From Burkholderiales bacterium PBB2 (GTDB lineage: Bacteria > Pseudomonadota > Gammaproteobacteria > Burkholderiales > Burkholderiaceae_C): a stretch of 64,000 bases of DNA. Made by a program: the position numbers and the translations under genes. The notes beneath the pieces were generated by a model, which saw nothing but the letters and a program-made list of their open reading frames with translations, ran no database searches and was not told where the DNA came from. Shown here piece by piece: positions 44,361 through 52,494 of the stretch; the stretch's first letter is position 1; each line of letters starts with the position of its first letter. The DNA lies in contig NKIM01000009.1 of the NCBI GenBank assembly GCA_002255955.1, positions 1 through 64,000 on the forward strand, given 5' to 3'.

Positions 44361-44646
44361 AAGTTGTAACCGTGCCGTTTTGTCGGAATTTCTAGTGCCC
44401 TGGTGAGGTCGGCAATTGGGGGAAATCGCCAATAAATCGAAGGCTTGAGAGAACTTGCAACGATGTTTTTATGCACGCGGCGCCAATGAAGCGCGGTAGC
44501 CTCTGTCTCCCTGCAGCGTGTTAGCCTTTGTTATTGAAGTTCTATTGAAGATGGCGTTTCGTCGCGGAATATCATCGGCTGATGAGGACGCCACTGGCAC
44601 TGATACGGATCCGTTCTCCCTCTGACAGCGCCTTGAGAGAGGAAAT
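44361..44646. other. Intergenic region inside the five-gene block
   Basis: No gene or clear signal was found. It separates the lipoprotein/peptidase group from the two small genes to the right. Confidence 0.3.
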
Positions 44647-45015
44647 ATGTTCATGTCGACTGAATCATTTTTGTATTGTCGCAATGTCGCGGTTGTATTT
44701 CTTGTACTTGCTGTTGCGCCCGCAGCAGTGCTGAGCGCTGGCGAGGAATTGCCGAGTCTAATAGCAAAAAGGGATCTCTCAGTCCTCCAATCACCACGCA
44801 GAGGCCTCTTTTGCCAACACGGGGACGAGTTAGGAAAATTGGCCCGCGGCACCGATGTATCGCAGTACGAATCCATCACGAGCTATTGCGGCCTCGGGTA
44901 CAAAATTGAATATCTGAAATTCGAATTCAAAACAACTGATGGACGTGTATTAACAGCGTATGTTCGTCGCAAGGAGAACAACGGCTCAGACAGATTTGAC
45001 GTAAAGTCCAAGTAG
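44647..45015 (+). CDS. Small secreted protein of unknown function
   Basis: A 122-residue protein with a signal peptide (VAVVFLVLAVAPAAVLSAG). The mature part of about 88 residues has two cysteines (LFCQHG, SYCGLG) that could pair, and strand-rich YKIEYLKFEFKTTDGRVLTAYVRR. AGAGAGGAA precedes the ATG. It lies 8 bases before the next gene. No family is recognised. Confidence 0.6.
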   Translation: MFMSTESFLYCRNVAVVFLVLAVAPAAVLSAGEELPSLIAKRDLSVLQSPRRGLFCQHGDELGKLARGTDVSQYESITSYCGLGYKIEYLKFEFKTTDGRVLTAYVRRKENNGSDRFDVKSK

Positions 45016-45023
45016 GAGCTGGT

Positions 45024-45464
45024 ATGCATAGGCTTCAAGAACTTGTGGCCATATTTGCGTGCATGATTCCATTTATTGGGTGTTACTTTGTAGGCGTAGC
45101 AGTTAGATTGGGGCGGGAAAATCGGCAGGCGCCTGAGTCCGCGAGAATAGGATTCGGAATTCGAATAATTGGTGAAGCTTTTCCCGGCATGCTGGAGTCA
45201 GTAATCACGTTGGCTACTGTGTTCGGTGTCGTGTTTCAGCAGGCCTCATCTGAAGGCCCGCTGTTTCCGCTAATTGGGGCAGTGGCTTCAGCCGCGTTTC
45301 TTGCCTTTCGCGGCGGGTATACATATCTTGAGTCGCTGCTCACCCTTCCCAAAACTAATCCGCCGCCTGAGGAAAGGAGTGGGGCGCGTGGAGCCTGTCC
45401 GGCGGACCGCCTACGGCAGCCGCTGAATATCAGCGTTGACCGCGCTCTTTCGGGGCGCTGTTGA
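45024..45464 (+). CDS. Small membrane protein, possible holin-like
   Basis: A 146-residue protein with three hydrophobic segments (LVAIFACMIPFIGCYFVGVAV, ESVITLATVFGVVFQQ, LFPLIGAVASAAFLAFRGG) and a polar tail. AGGAG precedes the ATG. Size, topology and proximity to an M15 peptidase would fit a holin, but nothing more specific supports it. The last 35 residues (ERSGARGACPADRL) look unlike the rest and may be read-through into repeat sequence. Confidence 0.5.
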   Translation: MHRLQELVAIFACMIPFIGCYFVGVAVRLGRENRQAPESARIGFGIRIIGEAFPGMLESVITLATVFGVVFQQASSEGPLFPLIGAVASAAFLAFRGGYTYLESLLTLPKTNPPPEERSGARGACPADRLRQPLNISVDRALSGRC

Positions 45465-45586
45465 GGTCAAACGGAAGGCTGCAACGGGTCGGAAGCGTGA
45501 GACCGGCATCGACTGGATGGTTATCTGTGGCCGGAATTCATCACCGATGGGTCTGAACGGTGCGGATGACAGCAGCGTTCTTTAGA

Positions 45587-45603
45587 CCGGCCGTTCGCCC
45601 GAC
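45587..45603 (+). repeat. 17-bp direct repeat, right copy
   Basis: CCGGCCGTTCGCCCGAC, one mismatch to 42193-42209. Confidence 0.5.
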
Positions 45604-45718
45604 CGAAGTGCCGAGCAAGTCAATGGCCGTTGAGTAAATCACTGCGCGAGTTCGACTTCGGCGGACGAAGGGCCGGACACGCTGCGGCGCTGTCCATCGC
45701 CGTGTATCTGGAACTTCG

Positions 45719-45774
45719 GCTTTGGGCACATAGCAGACTTATGGGTCCCAAGACCGAGCGGCAGCAATCAGCCT
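45719..45774 (-). repeat. Imperfect inverted repeat, right copy
   Basis: Read on the minus strand it gives AGGCTGATTGCTGCCGCTC, 25 bases, TGTGCCCAAAGC, matching 42059-42114. Such sequences may be dispersed intergenic repeats or remnants of transposon ends. Confidence 0.75.
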
Positions 45775-46169
45775 GTTGCGGTCATTGCCGCGCGTGAAGT
45801 CACCGAAACCCAAATCCGGATCCGGATCCGACGCCGAAATTCATATAGCAAATGTTGTCTCAGCTTTCCCGGCCACCTATATCGCGGCCAGGTTTCGCGT
45901 GATCAAGCGAATATCTATCTGAGGAAGTCGTTCCCGGTCAGTCACTTAGCGCCATCGCCAAACGCCGCCAAGTATTGCGAGCACGCCGGAAAGCTGCGCA
46001 GGCATTTGATTGATTCCAACCACTTTTGGCATGTCGGCACTGCGTTGTAGGGCAAGCTATTGCTTTATTTGCGGCCGCCATTCGGCCGACTTGTCAACCT
46101 CATGCGCTGACCCGCACGCCGCGCTCGCTGCGGCCTCACGCGCCTCCTCTCCCCGCAGATTGCTTTCGA

Positions 46170-46841
46170 TCAGCCTTGCCGCCAAGCGGCCAGTGCGCTG
46201 AGTCCGTGGCTTGTCGGTTGTGCCGCTTGCAGCACCTGTTGGCACAACACATCGGGCGGCTGGCCTTGTGACCAGGCCTCGGCCACATCCGCCAGCAACT
46301 GGCGGGCGCTGCGCGACAGACCGCCCTCGACCGGATCGGCGGCCAGGGCCTGCAGGCGCTGGATGTAGAGTTGGCGCGCGGCCTCGCTGCTGTTGATCAG
46401 GCGCAGCAAGGCCTGACCCTGGCGCTGGAACTCCCGTTCTCCAAGGCCGCCACCAGCCGCCGCGCGCTCATCAAGCCCCAGGCAGAGCAAGTACTCCAGA
46501 GGCCCGAGCGTGCGCCAGGCTCCGAACTGCTGGGCGGGCGACAGCACGGGCGGGCCCGAGCGCGTCGCAGCGCCCCAAGCCTGGCGACGGCCGCTGGGCA
46601 GGCGGCCCGTCTGCAGGCCGGCCAACAAGGTCTGGGCCAGCACAGCGCAGGCCTGCGCATCGCCGCGCTCCCCCACCACGGCCAGCAGGTTCAAAAAGTC
46701 GGGGTAAAGCGCGTCACCGAGGCTGCGGCAGACCTGCTCCAACATGGCCAGACGCGGCTCCTCGCCGGGCAGATCCACACATCCGGACAGCAAGGCCTGG
46801 GCCGCGGCCGTCCAATCGGGCTCGCGGCGCGCATCGGCCAT
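46170..46841 (-). CDS. Hypothetical protein at the edge of the type III secretion locus
   Basis: A 223-residue helical soluble protein without signal or membrane segment. Recognisable only are low-level repeats of leucine-rich helices (LAMLEQVCRSLGDALYPDFLNLLAVVG; QLYIQRLQALAADPVEGGLSRSARQLLADVAEAW). It lies 6 bases after a small gene on the same strand. Position and helical character would fit a secretion-associated chaperone or regulator, but no motif proves this. Confidence 0.6.
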   Translation of the reverse strand: MADARREPDWTAAAQALLSGCVDLPGEEPRLAMLEQVCRSLGDALYPDFLNLLAVVGERGDAQACAVLAQTLLAGLQTGRLPSGRRQAWGAATRSGPPVLSPAQQFGAWRTLGPLEYLLCLGLDERAAAGGGLGEREFQRQGQALLRLINSSEAARQLYIQRLQALAADPVEGGLSRSARQLLADVAEAWSQGQPPDVLCQQVLQAAQPTSHGLSALAAWRQG

Positions 46842-46847
46842 GTCGGC

Positions 46848-47069
46848 TCAGCCCTGAGACCGCATGGCCGCCAGCACCCGCTCAGCATGGGCTTGCACCG
46901 AGAGCCCGCGCGCCTGCGGCTCGACCTCGGCGCGCAGCAGCGGCGCACCGTCCGCCACAGCCCTGGCCGAAACCGGCACCAACGCCGCCAAACCCGCCGC
47001 GGGCGCGGACCCAGCCGCCACCCCATGGGGGAGGCTGAAGGCAAATGCGGAGCTGGCAAGCGTGTTCAT
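46848..47069 (-). CDS. Small hypothetical protein
   Basis: A 73-residue Ala-rich protein (FAFSLPHGVAAGSAPAAGLAALVPVSA) ending in SVQAHAERVLAAMRSQG. It lies 6 bases before the 223-residue gene and appears co-transcribed. ATG 47069 was preferred over 47123, but neither has a good ribosome-binding site. It could be a small secreted component; no family is recognised. Confidence 0.45.
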   Translation of the reverse strand: MNTLASSAFAFSLPHGVAAGSAPAAGLAALVPVSARAVADGAPLLRAEVEPQARGLSVQAHAERVLAAMRSQG

Positions 47070-47180
47070 GAATGAAGAGGGGCTGGGTGCATCGTTCGAG
47101 GCCTGAAGCCTAAGCCGCGGCATGGGGTTTGGGAATTGCGGCCATTCCTAATCCCGCGCCGCTGCGGCAGCGCTTCGGCC

Positions 47181-47205
47181 CGATTGCGGACAGCCCTAGT
47201 TGCGG
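47181..47205 (+). promoter_or_regulatory. Candidate type III regulon element, copy A
   Basis: The 25-bp sequence matches 22 of 25 positions with the minus strand of 55755-55779; the core is TGCGGACA-N-CCCTAGTTG. In both places ACTTACG follows 24-26 bases later (47230-47236 here) and a secretion-linked gene starts about 210-240 bases downstream. It may be an activator site with promoter. Confidence 0.5.
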
Positions 47206-47417
47206 TCATCCGCATTGCGAACGCCCCCAACTTACGCGCCGGCTTGCAAATCGTTTCAATGGCCAGGCAGTTGATCGCGGGCGGCCCCTGGTGTCACCGC
47301 GACGCCCAAACCTCGCATCCCGACGGATGCGAAACGGGCGAAGTTCTAACACCCATGAGTCTTTTCACACTCATTCATTCATCCACCCACTGAATCTTTG
47401 GCAAGGAGAGCCCGACC

Positions 47418-48293
47418 ATGTTCACCAACAACGTTTCCTCGACCAGCGCCGGCATCGCCATCGGTGGCTGCGGCCCCGTCGACCGCAGCAACCCCAGCCA
47501 CGCCAGCACTTCGATGCAAGGCGGCCAGGCCGTGTTCGAGAACGACAACTACCGCATCACCGCGGCCGATGCCAACCGCGTGGAGATCACCAACAAGAAG
47601 ACCGGTGAGAACTATGTGGTCTGGGGTGACCCGCATGTCAATGTCGATGGCCAGCATGCCTTTGACTTCTGGGGCACCACCACCTTCAAGCTCGATGACG
47701 GCACCAAGCTGACCTTCGAAACCGTGCCGGCCGGCAACGACATGACCCTGCCCAGCAAGCTGACCATCACCAATGGCGACTACGGCGTGCGCATCAGCGG
47801 CATCGACACCAACCAGCGCGGCGACCTCAAGATCGACGAAGCCAAGGGCTGGGGCCAGACCCTGGACGGCGTCACCGACGACGGCAATGTGCTGCTCGAG
47901 AACGCCAACGGCAAGGGCTTTGTCGCCGTGGACGGCAATGGCAAGCTGGTGCAGGTGAACCAGAGCTACATCAACGGCACCGACCTGCAAAAAGGCGGTG
48001 CCGCCGCCGCAGCTGCGGCCCAGCAACAGCAGCAATTGCAGCAGCTGGCCCAGATCTTCCAGGGCGCCTTCCAGGCCATGAGCAGCATCCTCAGCATCAG
48101 CCTCAGCGGTGCCCTGCTGCGCAATCTGCTGGGCCAGGACAGCGAAGGCTCGCGCACCAACACCGGCGTGGCCGGCGGCGGCCGCGCCTGGACTGGTGGC
48201 ACGGTCAACTTCAACGAAGCCGCCAACCCGCAGGGCTGGGCCCTGAGCGCCCAGCTGAGCTTGAACCTGACGCTGACCCGCTGGCAGGCCTGA
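47418..48293 (+). CDS. DUF1521 (NopE-like, self-cleaving) protein, candidate type III effector
   Basis: A 291-residue protein. Residues about 45-190 are a DUF1521 domain, whose members (for example NopE of Bradyrhizobium) cut themselves in the presence of calcium at a GD|PH site. The site is here as WGDPHVNVDG, Asp71-Pro72. Acidic metal-binding stretches follow. The C-terminal third has a poly-Ala/Gln stretch, an amphipathic helix region (LAQIFQGAFQAMSSILSISL) and a beta-like end. No Sec signal is present, fitting type III export. AAGGAG precedes the ATG. It is a single gene preceded by the shared element at 47181. Confidence 0.85.
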   Translation: MFTNNVSSTSAGIAIGGCGPVDRSNPSHASTSMQGGQAVFENDNYRITAADANRVEITNKKTGENYVVWGDPHVNVDGQHAFDFWGTTTFKLDDGTKLTFETVPAGNDMTLPSKLTITNGDYGVRISGIDTNQRGDLKIDEAKGWGQTLDGVTDDGNVLLENANGKGFVAVDGNGKLVQVNQSYINGTDLQKGGAAAAAAAQQQQQLQQLAQIFQGAFQAMSSILSISLSGALLRNLLGQDSEGSRTNTGVAGGGRAWTGGTVNFNEAANPQGWALSAQLSLNLTLTRWQA

Positions 48294-48362
48294 GCCGCCA
48301 CACCGGCCCCGCGGCCGCCGGCCTTCGTCGGCGGCCTTCATCGGCGGTATTCACGGGGCTCG

Positions 48363-48393
48363 CAGCCCGCTCACCGCGATGGGGAGCGGGCTG
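48363..48393. terminator. Hairpin between convergent genes
   Basis: Perfect 10-bp stem CAGCCCGCTC / GAGCGGGCTG with an 11-base loop, between the DUF1521 gene and the convergent gene. There is no T-tract, so termination is only presumed. Confidence 0.45.
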
Positions 48394-48445
48394 TGGCGTT
48401 TGGAGGGGCGCTCCCGCAAGACTTGGCGGCAGGCAGCCCGTTCAC

Positions 48446-49153
48446 TTAGAACACGCGCTCGTAGGCCCCGCTGCGCGCCTCATGGACGAGTTGGGCCCAG
48501 CCATTCATCCACTGCAGGCAGGGGCTGTCGGGCTCGCGGTAGCGCTGGACGACGAGGGCCTCGATATCCAGTTGCACCGGGGGCATCGAGGCATCACCGG
48601 CAGCGGTCGGGGTCGGCAGGAACTGCAGCACCGGCCGGCGCACGCTGTCCATGCCGTCCAGCAGATTGCCCTCGTCCAGATCCAGCGCCCACTGAAACGC
48701 CGGGCGGCAGATCAGGATCAGCTCGCCCAGCAGCAGCGCCAGGTCCATCAGCAGGGAATACACGATCTCCGGGCCGCGCCGATCGCTGGCCAGCCAGACC
48801 TCGTCGCGCGCCAGCTGGGGCGCGGCTTTCTGGAGCGCGGGAAACACACGCAAGCTCCAGCGGTGCAGGCCATCCAGCAGCGCCGCGGGTTCAGCGCCAG
48901 CCAGAGCTGCCGCCAAATCGACCCCGGCCTCGGTGCGCAGGAAGTCGCTGATGATGCGCAGCCGCAATGGGCGCTGAGTCCGCAGATATTCGAGGTTCTC
49001 CTGAGCCTGAGCCAGGCTCAGCAACTGCCCATCTCGACGGTAGGCATGGGGTGCCGCATAGACGGGGTAGCACTCACGCAGGCGCTGCAAAAGCGCCTGG
49101 CCTTCGTAACGCTCGGTTTTTCGTGTGAGCCAGGACCACATGGAAGGCATCAT
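48446..49153 (-). CDS. Hypothetical protein downstream of the glycine-zipper protein
   Basis: A 235-residue protein without signal peptide. It begins MMPSMWSWLTRKTERYEGQA, with mixed helices afterwards and one hydrophobic stretch (YSLLMDLALLLGELILI). No family is recognised. It starts 52 bases after the candidate toxin gene on the same strand; a role as its immunity protein or chaperone is possible. The start is uncertain (49153, 49150 or 49141). Confidence 0.6.
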   Translation of the reverse strand: MMPSMWSWLTRKTERYEGQALLQRLRECYPVYAAPHAYRRDGQLLSLAQAQENLEYLRTQRPLRLRIISDFLRTEAGVDLAAALAGAEPAALLDGLHRWSLRVFPALQKAAPQLARDEVWLASDRRGPEIVYSLLMDLALLLGELILICRPAFQWALDLDEGNLLDGMDSVRRPVLQFLPTPTAAGDASMPPVQLDIEALVVQRYREPDSPCLQWMNGWAQLVHEARSGAYERVF

Positions 49154-49205
49154 GCCATGGGGTGCACGGCGCTGGAGCCGGCTCCGATGCAAGCGCGTCG
49201 CGGCA

Positions 49206-50306
49206 TCAGAACCAGGACTTGAGCGTGTCGAAAAGCCCGCGGCCGGCTTGGTCGCCGACCACGGCGCCGGCGATGCCGCCGACAAGGCCGCCGATCACCG
49301 TGCCCACGCCGGGGAAGATGGCGGTGCCCAGGGCTGCGCCGCCGACGGCTCCGCCCCAGCCGCCAGCGGCCCCGCCAGCCAGGCCGGAAGCGGCTCGGCC
49401 GGTGTGGAGCCCGACGCGGTCGCCGTCCTTGCGGAAGGCGCTGCCGACCTCGACGGCGTCCATCACCAGGCCAAGCGGTCGCGCCACCTTGCCAACGCCC
49501 TCAAGCAAGCGCCCTGCTCCGCGCAGCATGCGGTTCTCGCGCAGGGCTTGGCCGTCCAGCGCGGCCTGGCGGGCCAGGTCGGAGTCCATGCTGTTGCGGC
49601 CGACCTTGGATTCGATCTCCAGACGCTGGCTCTGGCGCGGATCCGCTGCCGGGCGATCCACCACCACATCGACCACCCGTGCACCGCCCTGGCGCGGCTG
49701 CTCGATCCCGACCTGCAAGCCCTGGGCACGCCAGCGGTCCGCAATCGCGTCGCGTGCCAGGTCGCCGTTGCGGTTGTTGGCAAGGGCGGCTGGGACCCCG
49801 GAGCTCTTGCCGAGCGAGCCCGGCGGTACAGGATTGGCCAGGCGTTCCACGGTGATGCCATGACCCTCGAGCATGGCGCGCAGGCCATCGGTGAAGCCGC
49901 TCTTGCCCGTCCAGGCACTGGTGGTGGACACCCACTGCTTGACGAGGATGGGGTTGTCGACCAACAAGCGTCGGCCCTCGCTGGCCCAGGCCTGGCCTGC
50001 GGCCGCCAGACCGTTCGGCGTGGCCTCAGCCAGGCCCGCCACCGCGGCCACCACGTCCTGGTTGAAGCGCGCGAGCTCGCCGGCATCGCGGCCGGCCAGT
50101 TCGTTCTCGATCGCGGCATGGGCGGCCGAGGCCTTGCCAAAGTCCTGCTGGCTGGCCTGCGCCACCCAGCCGGCCAGGCGCCGCGTGTCCAGCTGACCGC
50201 TGGCAGGGTCGCGGGCCAGGCTCAGCAGTTCACCGGCGGAGCCGGTTGCCGACGCGGCGCTGCCGGACCTGCCAGCGCTGCGGGCGGTGTCGATGGTGGT
50301 GCTCAT
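49206..50306 (-). CDS. Candidate nuclease effector: PD-(D/E)XK-like motif plus glycine zipper
   Basis: A 366-residue protein. Residues 1-150 are helical and Ser/Ala-rich, with no Sec signal. Residues about 180-260 show a pattern typical of restriction-endonuclease-fold enzymes: a helix (GDLARDAIADRWRAQGL), a strand with Asp213/Asp217 (VVDVVVD), then Glu232-Ser-Lys234 in RLEIESKVG, and a following Gln-containing helix. Residues about 300-352 form a glycine zipper (GLAGGAAGGWGGAVGGA) of the kind found in membrane-inserting toxins. AGAAGGG precedes the ATG. The nuclease assignment rests on motif reading only. Confidence 0.6.
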   Translation of the reverse strand: MSTTIDTARSAGRSGSAASATGSAGELLSLARDPASGQLDTRRLAGWVAQASQQDFGKASAAHAAIENELAGRDAGELARFNQDVVAAVAGLAEATPNGLAAAGQAWASEGRRLLVDNPILVKQWVSTTSAWTGKSGFTDGLRAMLEGHGITVERLANPVPPGSLGKSSGVPAALANNRNGDLARDAIADRWRAQGLQVGIEQPRQGGARVVDVVVDRPAADPRQSQRLEIESKVGRNSMDSDLARQAALDGQALRENRMLRGAGRLLEGVGKVARPLGLVMDAVEVGSAFRKDGDRVGLHTGRAASGLAGGAAGGWGGAVGGAALGTAIFPGVGTVIGGLVGGIAGAVVGDQAGRGLFDTLKSWF

Positions 50307-50461
50307 GGTGATGGGCCCTTCTTGCGTGTGCGTGTGTGTTGGCGTGTCACTGACCGAAGTCAGCTCGCATGGCCGCGATTGCAGCCCGTCTCGCTGACTC
50401 GCGATAGCCGGGGCCGCTCCCAGCTAGTAACGCCCCTAATCGGCGGCAACAGTTCCGTGCA

Positions 50462-50480
50462 CGATTGCGGACGGTCCCGT
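50462..50480 (+). promoter_or_regulatory. Partial match to the type III regulon element, copy C
   Basis: CGATTGCGGAC is identical to the left part of copy A; the CCCTAG half is not kept. It lies 80 bases before the LysM-lysozyme gene. Confidence 0.3.
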
Positions 50481-50559
50481 CTTTCGCCGGCAGCGTGCTT
50501 CTTCTCCAATGCATGGCATCGGGGCACCGCCCCAAGAGCCAAGGCCAAGGAGCCCAGAC

Positions 50560-51648
50560 ATGAACCTCACGAACTCGAGCTACCGCGTACACAGCGGCGA
50601 CACCCTCAGCCGCATTGCCAAAAACCATGGCATCAGTGCCGAGGCTTTGATGCAAGCCAACGGCATGGACCCGAAGCTGGCCGACGGCCGTGTGGGCAGC
50701 AGCCCCCGCGACCCGGACCGCCTGCGCGTCGGCCAGGTCTTGCGCATCCCGGTGGCCACGCCGGGGCTGGAGCGTGAGCACCGCGTGGTGCCCGGAGAAA
50801 CCTTGCCCGGCATTGCCGAGCACTGGGGTGTGGATCTCAAGAAGCTGCTGCTGGCCAACCCCTTGGTCGAAGCCGTCAAGTCCCTGCTGGCACGGCTGGA
50901 GGCCCCGGCTGCCTCGGCACCGGCAGCAGCAGCGCCGTCTGCCGAACGACCCGCGGCAAACAACAACAGCGGCGGCCTCAACGCCGATACCGAGCTGGGC
51001 AAACTCAGCGCTCGCTACGAATCGGGTCGCCGTGGCAGCGCCGCCATTGGCTACGACAACACGGGCGGCTGGTCCTACGGCAAGTACCAGATCGAAACCC
51101 AGCGCGGCACCATGGCCAAGTTCCTCGACCACGCCGCCACGCACGCGCCCGAGATGCATCAGGCGCTGACAGCGGCAGGCGGCCTGGAGGCCGCTCGTGC
51201 GGGCACGGCAGAGTTCAAGAAGGCCTGGGTGACCTTGGCCGCGGACCCGCGCTTCGCAGCCCTGCAGCACAGCTTCATTGCCAGCCGGCACTACGAGCCA
51301 CTGGCGGCCCGGCTCAAGGCAGAGCAAGGCTTGGACCTGTCGCAGCGCTCAGCAGCGCTGCGCGATGTGGTCTGGTCGGTGGCGGTGCAGCATGGTTCGG
51401 GCTCCTCGGTCATCGCCAAGGCGCTGGCGGGACGTGATGTCAGCCAGCTCAAAGATGCCGACATCATCAATGCCATTTACGATGAGCGTGGCGCCGAGAA
51501 ACTGGACAAGTCCGGCAAGACGGTGCTGAAGTACTTCTCCAAATCCACGGATGATGTGCAGGCCGGCGTGCGCCATCGCTTCGAGCAGGAGCGCAAGCAG
51601 GCCTTGCAGATGCTGTCGCCTTTCCCGGCGGCGCCGCATCGTCCTTGA
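50560..51648 (+). CDS. LysM-domain peptidoglycan hydrolase
   Basis: A 362-residue protein. Two LysM-type repeats (YRVHSGDTLSRIAKNHGIS; HRVVPGETLPGIAEHWGVD) lie in the first 110 residues. After an Ala-rich linker comes a lysozyme-like catalytic domain (residues about 155-340) with LSARYESGRRGSAAIGYD, where the Glu is the likely catalyst, then GGWSYGKYQI. No Sec signal is visible, so export by the type III system is possible. AAGGAG precedes ATG 50560. The next gene encodes a lysozyme-inhibitor-type domain. Confidence 0.8.
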   Translation: MNLTNSSYRVHSGDTLSRIAKNHGISAEALMQANGMDPKLADGRVGSSPRDPDRLRVGQVLRIPVATPGLEREHRVVPGETLPGIAEHWGVDLKKLLLANPLVEAVKSLLARLEAPAASAPAAAAPSAERPAANNNSGGLNADTELGKLSARYESGRRGSAAIGYDNTGGWSYGKYQIETQRGTMAKFLDHAATHAPEMHQALTAAGGLEAARAGTAEFKKAWVTLAADPRFAALQHSFIASRHYEPLAARLKAEQGLDLSQRSAALRDVVWSVAVQHGSGSSVIAKALAGRDVSQLKDADIINAIYDERGAEKLDKSGKTVLKYFSKSTDDVQAGVRHRFEQERKQALQMLSPFPAAPHRP

Positions 51649-51673
51649 CCCCGGCGATCGCCGCTTCCCACCC

Positions 51674-52474
51674 ATGCCTCTCGCTGCCGCCCGTCCTTCT
51701 GCCTCCACCTCGGCCCGATCGTGTCGCTGGGGATCACCGCTCAGCCGGGGCTGGCGCCAAAAGCCACTGAGTTTGCTGCTGCTCGCGCATGCCGCCGCCT
51801 TCTCGGCTTCGGCCGTGGGGGCTGCTGCAGAGTCAAGCGTGAGCTCAGGCCCGGCCTTCGACTGCCGCAAAGCCAGCAGCGCGACCGAAAAAGCCATCTG
51901 CGCCAGCGCCGATCTGAGTCAGCTGGACCGGCAGCAGCAGAAGGCCTGGAAGGCCATGAACAGCGCCCTGCAGGAGCATCCGCAGCATGGCACGCTCAAA
52001 CAGGACCAGCTGGCATGGCTGAAGGCGCGTGATCGCTGCGCGGCCGATGCGGCCTGCATCACCGAGGCCTACCAGGGACGCCTGAGCCAGCTGCGGGGCG
52101 GCGGCCCGCTGCCCTGGGCGGGGGTGTTCGAGCTGCCCGGCACGGGCAGCCTGGCCCTCTACCCGGTGCTGGCCACGCCAACCGGGCCTGCGGCTGCGAC
52201 GCGCTACCACGTCAGCCTACAAACGGCCGAGCCCAAGACCGCGCGCTGGACTTGCGAATGGCAGGGCGAGGCCGATCTGCTGCCTGCCAGCGCCACGCAG
52301 CCTGCCCGGCTGCAGCTGCTCATGCCCGGCGCCAAGCCGGTGGCCGCCAGCCTCCAGGCTGACGGCACGCTGGAGATCGCCAACGACGCGGCCACCCAAG
52401 CCGCGGCCGATTCGCTGTGCGGCAACGGCGGCAGCTTTGCGTTTCGCTACCGCCGCAGTTCAGCGGCTCGCTGA
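51674..52474 (+). CDS. LprI-domain (lysozyme-inhibitor type, DUF1311) exported protein
   Basis: A 266-residue protein. A signal-like segment (LSLLLLAHAAAFSASAVGAAA) is followed by an LprI N-terminal domain: FDCRKASSATEKAICASADLSQLD, then KQDQLAWLKARDRC and ACITEAYQGRL, with paired cysteines. LprI proteins inhibit lysozyme. The C-terminal half is beta-rich. It begins 25 bases after the LysM-lysozyme gene and may protect the producer's own wall. The start is uncertain, with no good ribosome-binding site at 51674. Confidence 0.75.
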   Translation: MPLAAARPSASTSARSCRWGSPLSRGWRQKPLSLLLLAHAAAFSASAVGAAAESSVSSGPAFDCRKASSATEKAICASADLSQLDRQQQKAWKAMNSALQEHPQHGTLKQDQLAWLKARDRCAADAACITEAYQGRLSQLRGGGPLPWAGVFELPGTGSLALYPVLATPTGPAAATRYHVSLQTAEPKTARWTCEWQGEADLLPASATQPARLQLLMPGAKPVAASLQADGTLEIANDAATQAAADSLCGNGGSFAFRYRRSSAAR

Positions 52475-52494
52475 CGAGCCGCCCCGCCCAACAG

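Larger units (their letters stand above)
45465..46169. other. Noncoding right flank of the island
   Basis: About 700 bases without a supported gene. It carries the right copies of the 17-bp direct repeat (45587-45603) and of the 56-bp inverted repeat (45719-45774). GC-rich chromosomal composition resumes near 46110. Confidence 0.6.

Noticed and set aside
35262-46150. Island inserted at tRNA-Arg(CCG) with a duplicated tRNA 3' end
   Set aside because: No repeat of the tRNA 3' end was found at the right side and no integrase gene is visible, so attL/attR are not claimed.
41950-46150. Integron cassette array with attC sites
   Set aside because: No integrase gene and no convincing attC core sites; the flanking repeats have a different structure.
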